NCBI RefSeq assembly: GCF_017349075.1
Contig: NZ_JAFMOF010000002.1
Span: forward strand, 1,116,001 to 1,180,000
Source of the DNA: Streptomyces triculaminicus
GTDB lineage: Bacteria > Actinomycetota > Actinomycetes > Streptomycetales > Streptomycetaceae
Reading direction: 5' to 3'
DNA: 64,000 nt
Positions 33,829 through 43,662 of this stretch are shown here, in pieces. Numbering within the stretch: the stretch's first letter is position 1; the number at the start of each line of letters is the position of its first letter. The notes under the pieces are model-generated. The model ran no database searches. It was given only the letters and a program-made list of their open reading frames with translations, and had not been told where the DNA came from. The translations under genes were made by a program, and so were the position numbers.

Positions 33829-34791
33829 ATGGCGCGCAGAACAGCTGAACTGGGACGCGGGATCGAGCACGCGGTCGCCTGGACCCTGCGGAATCTCGAC
33901 GGCGTCGTCGCCATGGCCGCCGCCCTGATCATCGGCACCCTGGACATCCTCGACCAGAAGATCGACAGCAATGTCACCTCCGGTGCCATCCTGCTGGTCC
34001 TGGCCGCGCTGGTGTTCGGGACGCTGACCGAGCGTCGGCGCCGGATCGTCGACATCAGGGAGGCGATGAGCGGCACCCGGCACGCCCTGGAGGACCTCAC
34101 CATGGTGCGCTCGCTCTCGGGCGCCGAGCTCGAGAGCGCCCTGGACCGGGCCCGCCAGAACACCGACCGCTGGGTGTTCAAGGGCGGCACGGGCACGTAC
34201 CTGCGCGCGGTGACCCTGCCGGTGTGCGTGCGGGAGGCGCAGCGTCAGCGCCGCTCCCTCACCATGAAGATCGACATCGTCAATCCGGCCGACGAGCAGG
34301 CCTGCGCGGCCTACGCCCGCTTCCGGCAGACCTTCGCCCACCGGCTGCACGCGGTCCCGGCCGAGGCCTGGAGCGCCGAGCGCACCCGCAAGGAGTCCTT
34401 CGCCACGGTCCTGGCCGCCTGCTGGTACCGGCAGCGCCTGGACACCCTGGAGATCGACGTCTACCTCTCCTCGGTCGTCCCCACGCTCCGCTTCGACCTC
34501 TCCTCGTCCTGCCTGATCATCACTCAGGACGACCCGCAGCGCGTCAACCTGCTCGTGGAACGGGACCGGCCGCTGTACGACTACTACGTCACCGAGCTCC
34601 ACCAGAGCCGCGAGCAGGCCCACACCCTCGACCTCAGCCGCACCGAGCCGCTGAGCGAGGAACCGACGGTCGACGAGGTGCTGCGGCTCTTCGACCGCCT
34701 CGCGCTGCCGCTCCCGGCGTCCTTCACCGACCGCGACGTCGGCGACATCATCGACAAGGCACTGCACGCGGAGAATCCCTACCGGAGGTGA
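33829..34791 (+). CDS. 2TM protein with unknown C-terminal domain (operon gene 1)
   Basis: 320 residues. Two close transmembrane helices (about 24-42 and 50-66) are followed by a coiled-coil linker (RRRRIVDIREAMSGTRHALEDL) and a roughly 200-residue soluble domain that I do not recognise (motifs DIVNPADEQACAAYARFR, KESFATVLAACWY, TLRFDLSSSCLIITQDDP). This layout, a small membrane anchor on a cytosolic domain, is seen in membrane effectors and SLATT-like proteins; the similarity is only in topology. The next gene starts within ten bases, so it is the first gene of a three-gene operon. Confidence 0.7.
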   Translation: MARRTAELGRGIEHAVAWTLRNLDGVVAMAAALIIGTLDILDQKIDSNVTSGAILLVLAALVFGTLTERRRRIVDIREAMSGTRHALEDLTMVRSLSGAELESALDRARQNTDRWVFKGGTGTYLRAVTLPVCVREAQRQRRSLTMKIDIVNPADEQACAAYARFRQTFAHRLHAVPAEAWSAERTRKESFATVLAACWYRQRLDTLEIDVYLSSVVPTLRFDLSSSCLIITQDDPQRVNLLVERDRPLYDYYVTELHQSREQAHTLDLSRTEPLSEEPTVDEVLRLFDRLALPLPASFTDRDVGDIIDKALHAENPYRR

Positions 34792-34799
34792 ACTCCCCC

Positions 34800-35498
34800 G
34801 TGCGACGTCCCCTGGAGTACGGACTGATCGAGGCGGCCATGACCCGGGCCCGCGACGGCACCGGGGGAACGGGTGCGCTGCTGGGCGCCGCCGCCTCGGC
34901 CCTCGAGGAGATCGCCTCCGGACGGCGCGAGCTGCGGGCCGTACGCCACCCGCTGGGCTTCCTGTGCCTGCCTGTGGAGCGGGAGGCCGAGCGGGGGGTC
35001 TGCGTCCATGTCTTCGGCGTCCGCGGCCCCGCAGCACGGCACGCCGCCGCCCTGACCACCTCGCCCGTCCACGCGCACAGCTGGGATCTGGCCAGTTGCG
35101 TGCTGTACGGGCAGGTCGGCAATCTGCGGGTGCGGGTGCGCGAGAGCCCCGAGCGGCCCACCCACCGCGTCTACGAAGTGCGCAGCGGCCCCGCGTCCGT
35201 GGACGAGATCCGGCCGACTCCACGCCTGGTGACCTACGAGGCCGGCCCCGAGGAGACCAGCGTGGGCGGCGAGATCTACACCCTGCCGGCCGGGCACTTC
35301 CACGCCACCGTGGTACCGCCCGGCACCTTCGCCGCCACCCTGCTGCTCGGCCGCTCGCTGCCCGGCCGGCACGACCTGAGCCTCGGTCCGGTGCATGGCG
35401 CCGTCCACCGGGTGGTACGACTGACATGCGGCGCCGAGCAGACCGCCCGGACGGCGCGCACCGTCCTCAGGAGGATCCATGGGCACCCTTCCGGATGA
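34800..35498 (+). CDS. cupin-fold protein (operon gene 2)
   Basis: 232 residues starting at GTG 34800, eight bases after GGAGGTGA that overlaps the stop of gene 1. The central part has cupin motifs like those of thiol dioxygenases: PVHAHSWDLASCVLYGQVGN, then YTLPAGHFHATVVPPGT. Two His of HxH and a later His could bind iron. The enzyme may be an oxygenase or a small-molecule sensor. The operon partner genes suggest it acts with a phosphatase and a membrane protein. Confidence 0.65.
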   Translation: MRRPLEYGLIEAAMTRARDGTGGTGALLGAAASALEEIASGRRELRAVRHPLGFLCLPVEREAERGVCVHVFGVRGPAARHAAALTTSPVHAHSWDLASCVLYGQVGNLRVRVRESPERPTHRVYEVRSGPASVDEIRPTPRLVTYEAGPEETSVGGEIYTLPAGHFHATVVPPGTFAATLLLGRSLPGRHDLSLGPVHGAVHRVVRLTCGAEQTARTARTVLRRIHGHPSG

Positions 35499-36375
35499 CG
35501 ACAGCCCCCGCTCCCCGGCCCCGTCGGCGGAGCCCTTCGCGGCGGAACGCCAGGTGGCCGTCGACGCCGCCCGGGAGGCCGGGGCGCTGCTGCGCTCGCG
35601 CTTCCAGGACGACTACGGCGTCCGCGCCAAGGGCGACGCGGGCGACGTGGTCACCGATCTCGACCTGATGGCCGAACGCCTGGTGGTGCGCCGGATCCGG
35701 GAGCGCTATCCGGACGACCGGATCCTCGCCGAGGAGGCGGGCGCGACGGGCGCGGCGGACGCCGCCACCCGCCGTACCTGGCTGGTGGACCCGCTCGACG
35801 GCAGCAACAACGTCGTCATCGGCCTGCCCGCCTACGTCGTCGGCGTCGCCCTGTGCGTCGACGACCGCCCCGTGGTGGGTGTGGTCCACGACCCCGTGAC
35901 CGAGCGGACGTGGACGGCGTCGCGGGGCGGCGGCGCCTACGGTCCGCGCGGCCGGCTCACCGGCCCCCGCGCGCCGCTGGCGCCCTCCGGGCCGCTGCTC
36001 GCCTGGACCCAGGGCCACGCCGTCGGCCGCCGCGACCCCGTCGCCCTGGGGCTCAAGGACGCGCTGGAGGGGCGCTGCCGCCGTCTGCTGCAGCTGTGGG
36101 CGCCCCTGCTGGCCTGGGCGATGCTGGCCCGCGGCGACATCGACGGCTTCGTGGGCTACCGCGCCGAGGCCATCGACCTGCCGGCGGGCGCGCTGCTGGC
36201 GGCCGAGGCGGGGCTGGAGATCCGGGCGCTGGACGGCGGCGTCTTCCGGGGCGGCGTCAGCGGCCCGGACACCGACCGCAGTTTCGTCGCGGGACGGCCC
36301 GAGGACATGCCCTACCTCCTCGGCCTGCTCACGCGCCGGGCGGACAACGGCCGCCCGCCCGTGCTCACCTGGTGA
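35479..36375 (+). CDS. inositol-monophosphatase-family phosphatase (operon gene 3)
   Basis: 298 residues with the Mg-dependent Li-sensitive phosphatase motifs: GDVVTDLDLMAE, ILAEEAG, the metal site WLVDPLDGSNNVVIG, and a C-terminal YRAEAIDLPAGALLAAEAG. Family members hydrolyse inositol monophosphate, PAP/PAPS or histidinol phosphate. NN after DGS and the short HAVG stretch do not decide the substrate. The ATG has a perfect AGGAGG and overlaps gene 2 by 20 nt. Fused or linked use with a membrane protein and a cupin points to a dedicated pathway rather than housekeeping. Confidence 0.8.
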   Translation: MGTLPDDDSPRSPAPSAEPFAAERQVAVDAAREAGALLRSRFQDDYGVRAKGDAGDVVTDLDLMAERLVVRRIRERYPDDRILAEEAGATGAADAATRRTWLVDPLDGSNNVVIGLPAYVVGVALCVDDRPVVGVVHDPVTERTWTASRGGGAYGPRGRLTGPRAPLAPSGPLLAWTQGHAVGRRDPVALGLKDALEGRCRRLLQLWAPLLAWAMLARGDIDGFVGYRAEAIDLPAGALLAAEAGLEIRALDGGVFRGGVSGPDTDRSFVAGRPEDMPYLLGLLTRRADNGRPPVLTW

Positions 36376-37567
36376 GGGCCAGCGCGGCCACGGCCGCCGG
36401 CAGGGCGGTCGCCGCGAGCACCGCGCCCGTCGCCATGAACCGCCCGGGCGAGACCCGGACCCCCTGCGCGTGACAGCGTTCGAACCACAGCAGGGTCGCC
36501 AGCGACGCCCACGGCGTCACCACCGGGCCCACGTTGGTGCCGACCAGCAGCGCCAGCAGCTGATCGTGGTTGTCCACCGGGACCGCCGACTCCCCGGCCA
36601 GGTAGACCGGGAGGTTGTTGAGCAGGTTGGACAGCCCGCCGCCGACCGCCCCCGCCCGCAGCATCCCCGGCAGCCCGCCGTCCGTTCCCACCGCGGTCGC
36701 CAGCAGCCGGTGCAGGCCGTTGACGTCGACGGTCTGCACCACCAGGAACAGCCCCGGCACGAGCACCAGCAGCCGCCACGGCACCAGCGAGGGCCGCAGT
36801 ACGGACCGTGCCCGCAGCGCGAAGGCCCCCACGGCGAGCGCGGCGGCCGCCGCCGACGCCGTCCACAGCGGCACGGCGTCGATCAGGATGGCCAGCAGGA
36901 ACCCCGCGCAGGCCAGGGCGCACACCCGGAACAGCACCCGGTCCGCGGGCCGGTGCGGCGCGGGCGGCACGTAGACCTCGGCGCCCCGCACGCCGCGCCG
37001 CCAGTAGAACACCCACAGGCAGACCATCGTCACCGCCACGGAGGCCAGTTGCGGCGCCCACATGCGCGCCGCCAGGCCCGCCGGGGAGAGCGCCACCCGG
37101 TCGGCGGCCAGCAGGTTCGTCAGGTTGGACACCGGCAGCAGCAGGCTCGCGGTGTTGGCCAGCCATACCGTCGTCATCGCCAGCGGCACCGCGGCGATCC
37201 CCACCCGGGAGGCCAGGGCCAGCATCACCGGCGTCAGCAGCACCGCCGTCGTGTCGAGGTTGAGGGTCACCGTCGTCAGGGAGGCGAACGCCACGCACAG
37301 CACGAACAGCATCGCGTAACTGCCGCGCCCCGCCCGCGCCACCCACGAGGCGACCACGTCGAACACCTCGGCCCTGCTGGTGAGCTCGGCCAGCACGATC
37401 ACCGTGCCGAGGAACGCCAGCAGCGGCGCGATGCGCGTCATCGCGTCCCCCGCCGACCGCGCCGGCAGCAGCCCCGTGGCAAGGCACAGCAGGCCGCAGG
37501 CCAACACCCCCCCGGCCAGCCAGTCCAGCACATGCAGACGTCGTAAGGCGTGCACGGGCAAGAGCAT
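36365..37567 (-). CDS. ArsB/NhaD-like membrane permease
   Basis: A 400-residue protein with about ten hydrophobic helices and the ion-transporter signatures TVTLNLDTTAVLLTPVML and NLTNLLAADRV, plus a mirrored NLLNNLPVYLAG in the second half. These are typical of the arsenite permease/Na-H antiporter superfamily. The 3' end overlaps the phosphatase gene by 11 nt on the other strand. No arsenic-resistance partners are nearby, so the substrate is open. Confidence 0.8.
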   Translation of the reverse strand: MLLPVHALRRLHVLDWLAGGVLACGLLCLATGLLPARSAGDAMTRIAPLLAFLGTVIVLAELTSRAEVFDVVASWVARAGRGSYAMLFVLCVAFASLTTVTLNLDTTAVLLTPVMLALASRVGIAAVPLAMTTVWLANTASLLLPVSNLTNLLAADRVALSPAGLAARMWAPQLASVAVTMVCLWVFYWRRGVRGAEVYVPPAPHRPADRVLFRVCALACAGFLLAILIDAVPLWTASAAAAALAVGAFALRARSVLRPSLVPWRLLVLVPGLFLVVQTVDVNGLHRLLATAVGTDGGLPGMLRAGAVGGGLSNLLNNLPVYLAGESAVPVDNHDQLLALLVGTNVGPVVTPWASLATLLWFERCHAQGVRVSPGRFMATGAVLAATALPAAVAALALTR

Positions 37568-37626
37568 CGCACACCATTCGCGCGAACACAGTGACCGGGT
37601 GCGAGACCGTTCCTAGGATGGGGACC

Positions 37627-40600
37627 ATGGTCGCACGCCAGGAAATCGCCGGGCAGAACCGGCTGTTGGACTTCTTCATCAGCTATTCCCCGGCCGACGA
37701 ACGCTGGGCGGCCTGGATCGCCTGGACCCTCGAGGAGGCCGGCTACCGCACGGTCATCCAGGCCTGGGACTTCGTACCGGGAACGAACTTCGTCGACTTC
37801 ATGGACCGCGGCGTCAGCGAGTCCGCCGCCGTCATCGCCGTCCTCTCCCGCAACTACGAACGCTCCCGCTACGGCCGCATGGAGTGGCAGGCCGCGCTGC
37901 GCGCCGACCCCGACGCCCCGGAACGCCGGCTGATCACCGTCCGCGTCGAGGACATCCCCGTCGAGGGCCTCCTCGCCACCATCACCTACGTCGACCTCGT
38001 CGGCGTCCAGGACACCGACGCCGCCCGCGAACTGCTGCTCACCCGCGTCGGACACGCGCTCGAGGGCCGGGCCCGCCCCGACAGCCACCCCCGCTTCCCC
38101 GGCTTCCCCAGCCGCCGGACCGGCCGGCCGCGGCGGCGAGCGTCCCGCCGCCCGGCCGGCAGCCGGGCAGCCCCGGCTGGGCGGGCCGCCGCCGTCCCGC
38201 GAGCCCGCCCGGCTACCCCCAGGCGCCCGAAGGAGGCCGGGGCAGGGAGTCCCTCTCCGTCCTCCACCTCGCCGGCCCCTCCTTCGGCCGCGGCGCCGAC
38301 CCGGCCGAGCTGCAGGCCACCATCTGGGGCGACCTCGTCGAGCTCACCGACGCCGGCGCCCCCGCCCCCGACCTCCTCGTCGTCACCGGCGACCTCACCG
38401 CCTCCGGCAGCCCCGCGAGTGCGACCAGGCGCTGAACTTCCTCACCGGCCTGCGCTCCCGGCTCGGCCTCGCCGCCGACCGGCTCGTGGTCGTACCCGGC
38501 GGCCAGGACGTCAACCAGGCCGCCTGCCGCGCCTACTTCAGCACCTGCGAAGCCGACGAGATGCAGCCCCGGCCGCCCTACTGGCCCAAGTGGCGGCACT
38601 ACGCACGGCTGTTCCAGGAGCTCTACCAGGGCCTCGACACCGTCTTCGACGGCGACCAGCCCTGGACCCTGTTCCCCGTCCCCGCCCTGCGCACGGTCGT
38701 CGCCGGCCTCAACTCCTCCATGGCCTACAGCCACCGGCCCGACGACCAGTACGGCTGGGTCGGCGCCGAGCAGGCCGCCTGGTTCGCCCAGGCCCTGCGC
38801 CCGTACGAGCAGGAGGGCTGGCTGCGCCTGGGCGCCCTGCGGCACGCCCCGGAGACCGGCCGCGCGCTCGACCCCGACGACGCCGGCGAGGGCCGCACCG
38901 GCACCACCGCCCGGCCCGCGCGCACCACCCTCGGCTACGACCCGGGCCGCACCCCCGGCCCCGGGCGGCGCACCACCACCCCGCGCCTGCGCGACACCGA
39001 CGTCCTCACCCGCCTCACCGCACCACGCCTGCACCTGCTGCTGCACGGCCCCACGGGCGACGGACGGGCGGCCTCCGGCCCGGCGGACGCCTTCGCACTG
39101 CCGCTGACCAGCCGCGACCTGCCCGTCCTCGGCGCCGCCGGCCCGGGCCGGCACCGGCACCGGCTCTGAAGCTCACCCGCGACGGGTTCACCGCCTGGCC
39201 GGAGAGCCCCGAAGAGACACCCCGCCGCTACGCCGTCGCCTGGCACGGCACCCGCGCCCTCGAGCCGGACCCCGCCCCGGGCGAACCGGCCCCCGCGGAC
39301 GACCCCATGCCCGGCGACGAACCCCCCGCGCCGGAGACCCGCACGCTCCAGGGCCCCCTCGAGGCGCTCGTCGACCGCGTCGCCGACGTCTGCCGCATCC
39401 GCCACGAAGGCGTCCAGCTGCGCCGCGTCCCCGGCGACCCGCCCAGCCTGCTGGTCACCTGGACCGAGTCCGGCTTCGTGCGCCAGCAGCGCGTCGGCGT
39501 CTGCTCCGGCACCCCGCGCGCCGAGGACATCGACCGCTTCATCGACCACGTGCACGCCTCCGACAGCGATCCCGACGCCGAACTCGTCCACGACGGACCG
39601 CCGCCCGAGCGCGCCCTGCGCGAACGCGCCCGCCGCCGCGGCGTCCTCGTGCGCAGCTTCACCGCCTTCCAGGGCCTGCTGGACCTGCGCGGCTACGTCG
39701 CCGGCCAGACCGAGCGGCTCACCGGCGACCCCCAGTACCAGCCCTCCCTCTACCTCCCCCAGCGCTACCGCGAACTCGAGCGCCCCGGCGGCGTCGAGCG
39801 CGACGGCCTCGTCGACGACGTCCTGCGCCTGCTCGACGCCGACCACGGCCGCTTCCTGCTGCTCCTCGGCGACTTCGGGCACGGCAAGACCTTCGCCCTG
39901 CGCGAGATCGCCCGCCGCATCCCCGAGGAGCTGCCCCACCTCGTCCCCGTGCTGATCCAGCTGAACGCCCTCGACAAGGCCCACACCCTCGACGGCCTCG
40001 TCGCCGCCCACCTGGCCGGCCACGGCGTCGACACCATCGACCTGCGCGCCTTCCGCTACATGCTCCGCCAGGGCCGCATCGTCCTGCTCTTCGACGGCTT
40101 CGACGAACTCGTCAACCAGGTCAGCTACGACCGCGCCGCCGACCACCTCCAGGTGCTGCTCGACGCCGCCGTGGACAGCGCGAAGATCATCGTCAGCAGC
40201 CGCACCCAGCACTTCCGCTCCCAGGCCCAGGTGCTCACCGCCCTCGGCGAACGGGTCGGGCTCCTCCCGCAGCGCCGCGTCCTCGCCGTCCAGGAGTTCA
40301 CCCCGCGCCAGATCCGCTCCTACCTCGTCAACCGCTACGGCGACGAGCACGCCGCCGACCGCCGGATGCGGCTCCTGGAGGGCATCCCCGACCTCCTCGC
40401 CCTCTGCCGCAACCCCCGCCTCCTCAGCTTCGTCGCCGATCTCGACCACGAACGGCTGCGCGCGGTCGCCGGTGCCGGACGCGCCCTGAGCCCCGCCGGG
40501 CTGTACGAGGAGGTGTTCACCTCCTGGCTGCGCTTCGAGGAACGGCGCGGCCTGGGCGGCCCCGGCGGCACCCCCGGCCTCGGCCTGCGCCAGCTGTGGC

Positions 40601-43590
40601 AGGCCGTCACCACGCTGGCGCTGCGGCTGTGGGAGAGCGGCGAGAGCGCCCTGCGGCTGGACGAGCTCAACGACGTGGCCGAGACCCTGACCGAACTCGC
40701 CGACAGCAGGCTGTCCGTGCCCCAGGCCGCGCACGCCGTCGGCTCGGGCAGCCTGCTCGTCCGGACCGACGAGGGCCTGTTCCGGTTCATCCACGGCTCG
40801 GTGGCCGAATGGCTGGTGGCCCGGGAGGCCGCGGAGCGGCTCGGCCACGAGGGCCACGGCGAGGCCGCCCTGCTGGCCCGCCGCCACCTCAGCCGGCTGG
40901 CCGTCGAGTTCCTGTGCGACCTCGCCGACCACCGCACCTGCCAGCGGTGGGCCGAGGCGACGCTGGCCGCCGAGACGGGCGAGGCCGACGGAGGCGCCGG
41001 CGAGACCGCCAGAGCCAACGCCGTGAAGATCCTCAACCGCCTCCGGGTGCCCGCCCACACCGACCTGCGCGGCGCCGTCCTCGCCGGGGAGGACCTCTCC
41101 TACCGCGACTTCTCCGGCGTCGACCTCACCCGCGCCGACCTCACCGACGCCGGCCTGGTGGGCGCCGACTTCTCCGGCGCGATCCTGCGCGAGGCCCGCC
41201 TGGCCGGGGCCCGCCTGGACGACGCCGACCTCGGCCGGGCCGACCTGCGCGACGCCGACCTGCGCCGGGCCCGCCTCGTACGCACCGACCTGCGCGGCGC
41301 CCGGGTCACCGGCAGCAGCTGGCACCGCGCGGCCCTGATCAACGCCGTCGCCGACCGGGACGTCCTCGCCACCCCCGAACTGCGGGCCGCCGCCGTCGCC
41401 CCCGGCCTGCCCGCCGAACCGGGCTTCAGACCCTCCGCCGTCGGCGTCCCCTACGGCTTCGACATGCGCACCAGCCGCCTGCCCGAACCCGTCGCGTTCA
41501 GCCCCGGCGGCGAACTCCTCGCCCTCGGCAGCGAGGACGGCGGCGTGCTGGTGTGCGACGCCGCCACCGGCACCGCCCTGCGCACCCTCCAGGGGCACAT
41601 GGGCCGCGTCTACGCCGTCAAGTTCCGCCCCGGCGTGCTCGCCACCGGAGGAGCCGACGGCACCGTACGGCTGTGGGACCCGGTCTCGGGAGCCTGCCTG
41701 CACCGGCTCGAGGTGCACCCCGACGGCGTCTGGCCGGTCTCGCTCGACCGCTCCGGCACCCGCCTGGCCACCGGCGACGCCGAGGGCACCGTCACCCTCT
41801 GGGACGTCGCCGGCGGCACGCCCCTGCACCGGCTGGCGGGACACCACGCCCCCGTCTACACCGCCGTGTTCAGCCCCGACGGCACGGTCCTGGCCACCGG
41901 CGACGCCGCGGCGGCCGTACGCCTGTGGGACACCCGCTCCGGCCGCCTCCTCGGCGAGCTGACCGGCCACCGGGGAGCGGTCTACCGCGCCTCCTTCAGC
42001 CCCGACGGAACGCTGCTGGCCACCGGCGACATGGGCGAGGCCGACCGCGGCACCGTACGGATCTGGGACGTGGCCGAACGGCGGCTGCGCCACACCTGCG
42101 CCGGCCACCCCGGCCGCGTCTACACCCTCGACTTCCACCCCTCGGGCACGCTGCTGGCCAGCGGCGACACCCAGGGCCACGTCCTGCTGTGGGATCCGCG
42201 CACCGGAAGCCCCGCGGGCGCCCCGCTCCTCGGGGGCGGGGCCGTCTACCAGGTGGTGTTCGACCCCGAGGGCGGCCTGCTGGCCGCGGGCGGCAGCGAC
42301 GGCTCGGTCCGGCTCTGGCAGCTCGCCCCGGCCCCGGCCGGCGGCGTCGGCTGGTCGGCCACCGCGCTGCGCCGTCAGCCCGCCGACCACCAGGGCTCGG
42401 TGTGGGCCTGCCGGTTCCGGCCGCACGGCGGTGCGGCGGGTGCGCCGGACGCCGGGCCGCTGCTGGTCTCGGCGGGCAACGACGGAGCCGTGCGGCTGTG
42501 GGACACCGTCACCGGCCGCGGCAGGAGCATCCTGCGGGGCCACGGACGCAAGATCGTCAGCCTGGCGTTCGGCGACGGCGGCGCCCACCTGGCGGCCTGC
42601 GGGAACGACGGCGTGGTCCGCCTGTGGGAGCCGTCCACCGGGCGCAGGATCCGCGAGCTCACCGGGGACAACGACCGCCTGGTCTCCGCCGTGTTCGCCC
42701 CCGGCGCGCCCGTGCTCGCGACCCCCAGCAGCGACGGCGACGTCTATTTGTGGAACGCCGCCACGGGCGAGTACCAACGCGAGATCGACGCCGAGACCGA
42801 CCACGTCTGGGCCGAGGCGTTCAGCGCCGACGGCGAGATCCTCGCCACCGCCAACGACGACGACACCGTGCGGCTGTGGTACCGCGGCACGGGCGCGCAG
42901 GTGACCACCCTCGACGGGCACCGCGGCCGGGTGCGTTCGATCGCCTTCACCGCCGACGGCTCGCGGCTGGTGACCGGCTGCGACGACAGCCACGTACGCC
43001 TGTGGGACCTGCCCGGCGGCGGCCTGGCCGCCGAGCTCGCCGGGCACGAGGGCCGGGTGTACGCGGTGGTGCACGGCCCGGGCGACGCCTGGCTGGCGAG
43101 CGCGTCCTGGGACGGGCAGGCCATCGTCTGGCGGGACGGCGGGATCCGGCACCGGCTGCGCGGGCACTCCGGCAGGATCTGGACCGCCGCCGCCCATCCC
43201 ACGCGTTCGCTGCTGGCCACGGCGGGGGACGACCGGGTCGTCCGGCTGTGGGATCCCGAGTCCGGCCGGGAGACCGGCTGCCTCACCGGTCACACCGGTC
43301 GCGTCCTGTCCCTCGCCTTCAGCCCCGACGGCACGCTGCTGGCCAGCGGCGGCGAGGACGGCACGGTCCGGCTGTGGTCGGTGCCGGACGAGGGCACTCC
43401 CACCCCCAAGGCCACCCTGATCGGCGTCCCGGGCGGCTGGGCCGCGCTGAACCCCTCGGGCGGCTACAAGTTCGACGGCGACGTGGCGGGGGAGTTCTGG
43501 CACGTGGTGGGGATGTGCCGGTTCGAGCCCGGCGAGCTCGACGACCTCCTGCCGGGGGTCCGGCGCCTGCCGCAGGACGGCGCGATCTGA
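37627..43590 (+). CDS. TIR-phosphoesterase-like-NACHT-pentapeptide-WD40 giant, frame-disrupted
   Basis: Domain order: TIR (LDFFISYSPADERWAAW; Glu in GRMEWQAAL), calcineurin-like domain, linker, NACHT ATPase (Walker A GDFGHGKTFALRE; Walker B VLLFDGFDEL), helical repeats, pentapeptide repeats (LRGAVLAGEDLSYRDFSG and on) and 15 WD40 units. The frame is formally open for almost 2000 codons, but about 38100-39165 is Pro/Arg nonsense. True phosphoesterase sequence lies in the +2 frame (LSVLHLAGPSFGRG, LLVVTGDLT) and then the next (CDQALNFLTGL to RHYARLFQELYQG), returning at LKLTRDGF. Three one-base losses restore the frame. Metal ligands look degenerate (PGGQD for PGNHD). Likely an immune-type STAND receptor. 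Confidence 0.85.
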   Translation: MVARQEIAGQNRLLDFFISYSPADERWAAWIAWTLEEAGYRTVIQAWDFVPGTNFVDFMDRGVSESAAVIAVLSRNYERSRYGRMEWQAALRADPDAPERRLITVRVEDIPVEGLLATITYVDLVGVQDTDAARELLLTRVGHALEGRARPDSHPRFPGFPSRRTGRPRRRASRRPAGSRAAPAGRAAAVPRARPATPRRPKEAGAGSPSPSSTSPAPPSAAAPTRPSCRPPSGATSSSSPTPAPPPPTSSSSPATSPPPAAPRVRPGAELPHRPALPARPRRRPARGRTRRPGRQPGRLPRLLQHLRSRRDAAPAALLAQVAALRTAVPGALPGPRHRLRRRPALDPVPRPRPAHGRRRPQLLHGLQPPARRPVRLGRRRAGRLVRPGPAPVRAGGLAAPGRPAARPGDRPRARPRRRRRGPHRHHRPARAHHPRLRPGPHPRPRAAHHHPAPARHRRPHPPHRTTPAPAAARPHGRRTGGLRPGGRLRTAADQPRPARPRRRRPGPAPAPALKLTRDGFTAWPESPEETPRRYAVAWHGTRALEPDPAPGEPAPADDPMPGDEPPAPETRTLQGPLEALVDRVADVCRIRHEGVQLRRVPGDPPSLLVTWTESGFVRQQRVGVCSGTPRAEDIDRFIDHVHASDSDPDAELVHDGPPPERALRERARRRGVLVRSFTAFQGLLDLRGYVAGQTERLTGDPQYQPSLYLPQRYRELERPGGVERDGLVDDVLRLLDADHGRFLLLLGDFGHGKTFALREIARRIPEELPHLVPVLIQLNALDKAHTLDGLVAAHLAGHGVDTIDLRAFRYMLRQGRIVLLFDGFDELVNQVSYDRAADHLQVLLDAAVDSAKIIVSSRTQHFRSQAQVLTALGERVGLLPQRRVLAVQEFTPRQIRSYLVNRYGDEHAADRRMRLLEGIPDLLALCRNPRLLSFVADLDHERLRAVAGAGRALSPAGLYEEVFTSWLRFEERRGLGGPGGTPGLGLRQLWQAVTTLALRLWESGESALRLDELNDVAETLTELADSRLSVPQAAHAVGSGSLLVRTDEGLFRFIHGSVAEWLVAREAAERLGHEGHGEAALLARRHLSRLAVEFLCDLADHRTCQRWAEATLAAETGEADGGAGETARANAVKILNRLRVPAHTDLRGAVLAGEDLSYRDFSGVDLTRADLTDAGLVGADFSGAILREARLAGARLDDADLGRADLRDADLRRARLVRTDLRGARVTGSSWHRAALINAVADRDVLATPELRAAAVAPGLPAEPGFRPSAVGVPYGFDMRTSRLPEPVAFSPGGELLALGSEDGGVLVCDAATGTALRTLQGHMGRVYAVKFRPGVLATGGADGTVRLWDPVSGACLHRLEVHPDGVWPVSLDRSGTRLATGDAEGTVTLWDVAGGTPLHRLAGHHAPVYTAVFSPDGTVLATGDAAAAVRLWDTRSGRLLGELTGHRGAVYRASFSPDGTLLATGDMGEADRGTVRIWDVAERRLRHTCAGHPGRVYTLDFHPSGTLLASGDTQGHVLLWDPRTGSPAGAPLLGGGAVYQVVFDPEGGLLAAGGSDGSVRLWQLAPAPAGGVGWSATALRRQPADHQGSVWACRFRPHGGAAGAPDAGPLLVSAGNDGAVRLWDTVTGRGRSILRGHGRKIVSLAFGDGGAHLAACGNDGVVRLWEPSTGRRIRELTGDNDRLVSAVFAPGAPVLATPSSDGDVYLWNAATGEYQREIDAETDHVWAEAFSADGEILATANDDDTVRLWYRGTGAQVTTLDGHRGRVRSIAFTADGSRLVTGCDDSHVRLWDLPGGGLAAELAGHEGRVYAVVHGPGDAWLASASWDGQAIVWRDGGIRHRLRGHSGRIWTAAAHPTRSLLATAGDDRVVRLWDPESGRETGCLTGHTGRVLSLAFSPDGTLLASGGEDGTVRLWSVPDEGTPTPKATLIGVPGGWAALNPSGGYKFDGDVAGEFWHVVGMCRFEPGELDDLLPGVRRLPQDGAI

Positions 43591-43662
43591 CGGGGCGCGG
43601 GGCCGGGCGTCCCGGCGTGTGACCCCTGGTGAGCGCCCGGCCCATGATGTTCACTGGGGGGT

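Noticed and set aside
41500..43400. DNA repeat array
   Set aside because: The periodicity comes from 15 WD40 units in a protein, not from a DNA array.
38935..43503. 1522-codon minus frame opposite the TIR-NACHT-WD40 gene
   Set aside because: Val/Gly-rich antisense of repeated WD40 coding; the plus strand shows clear domains.
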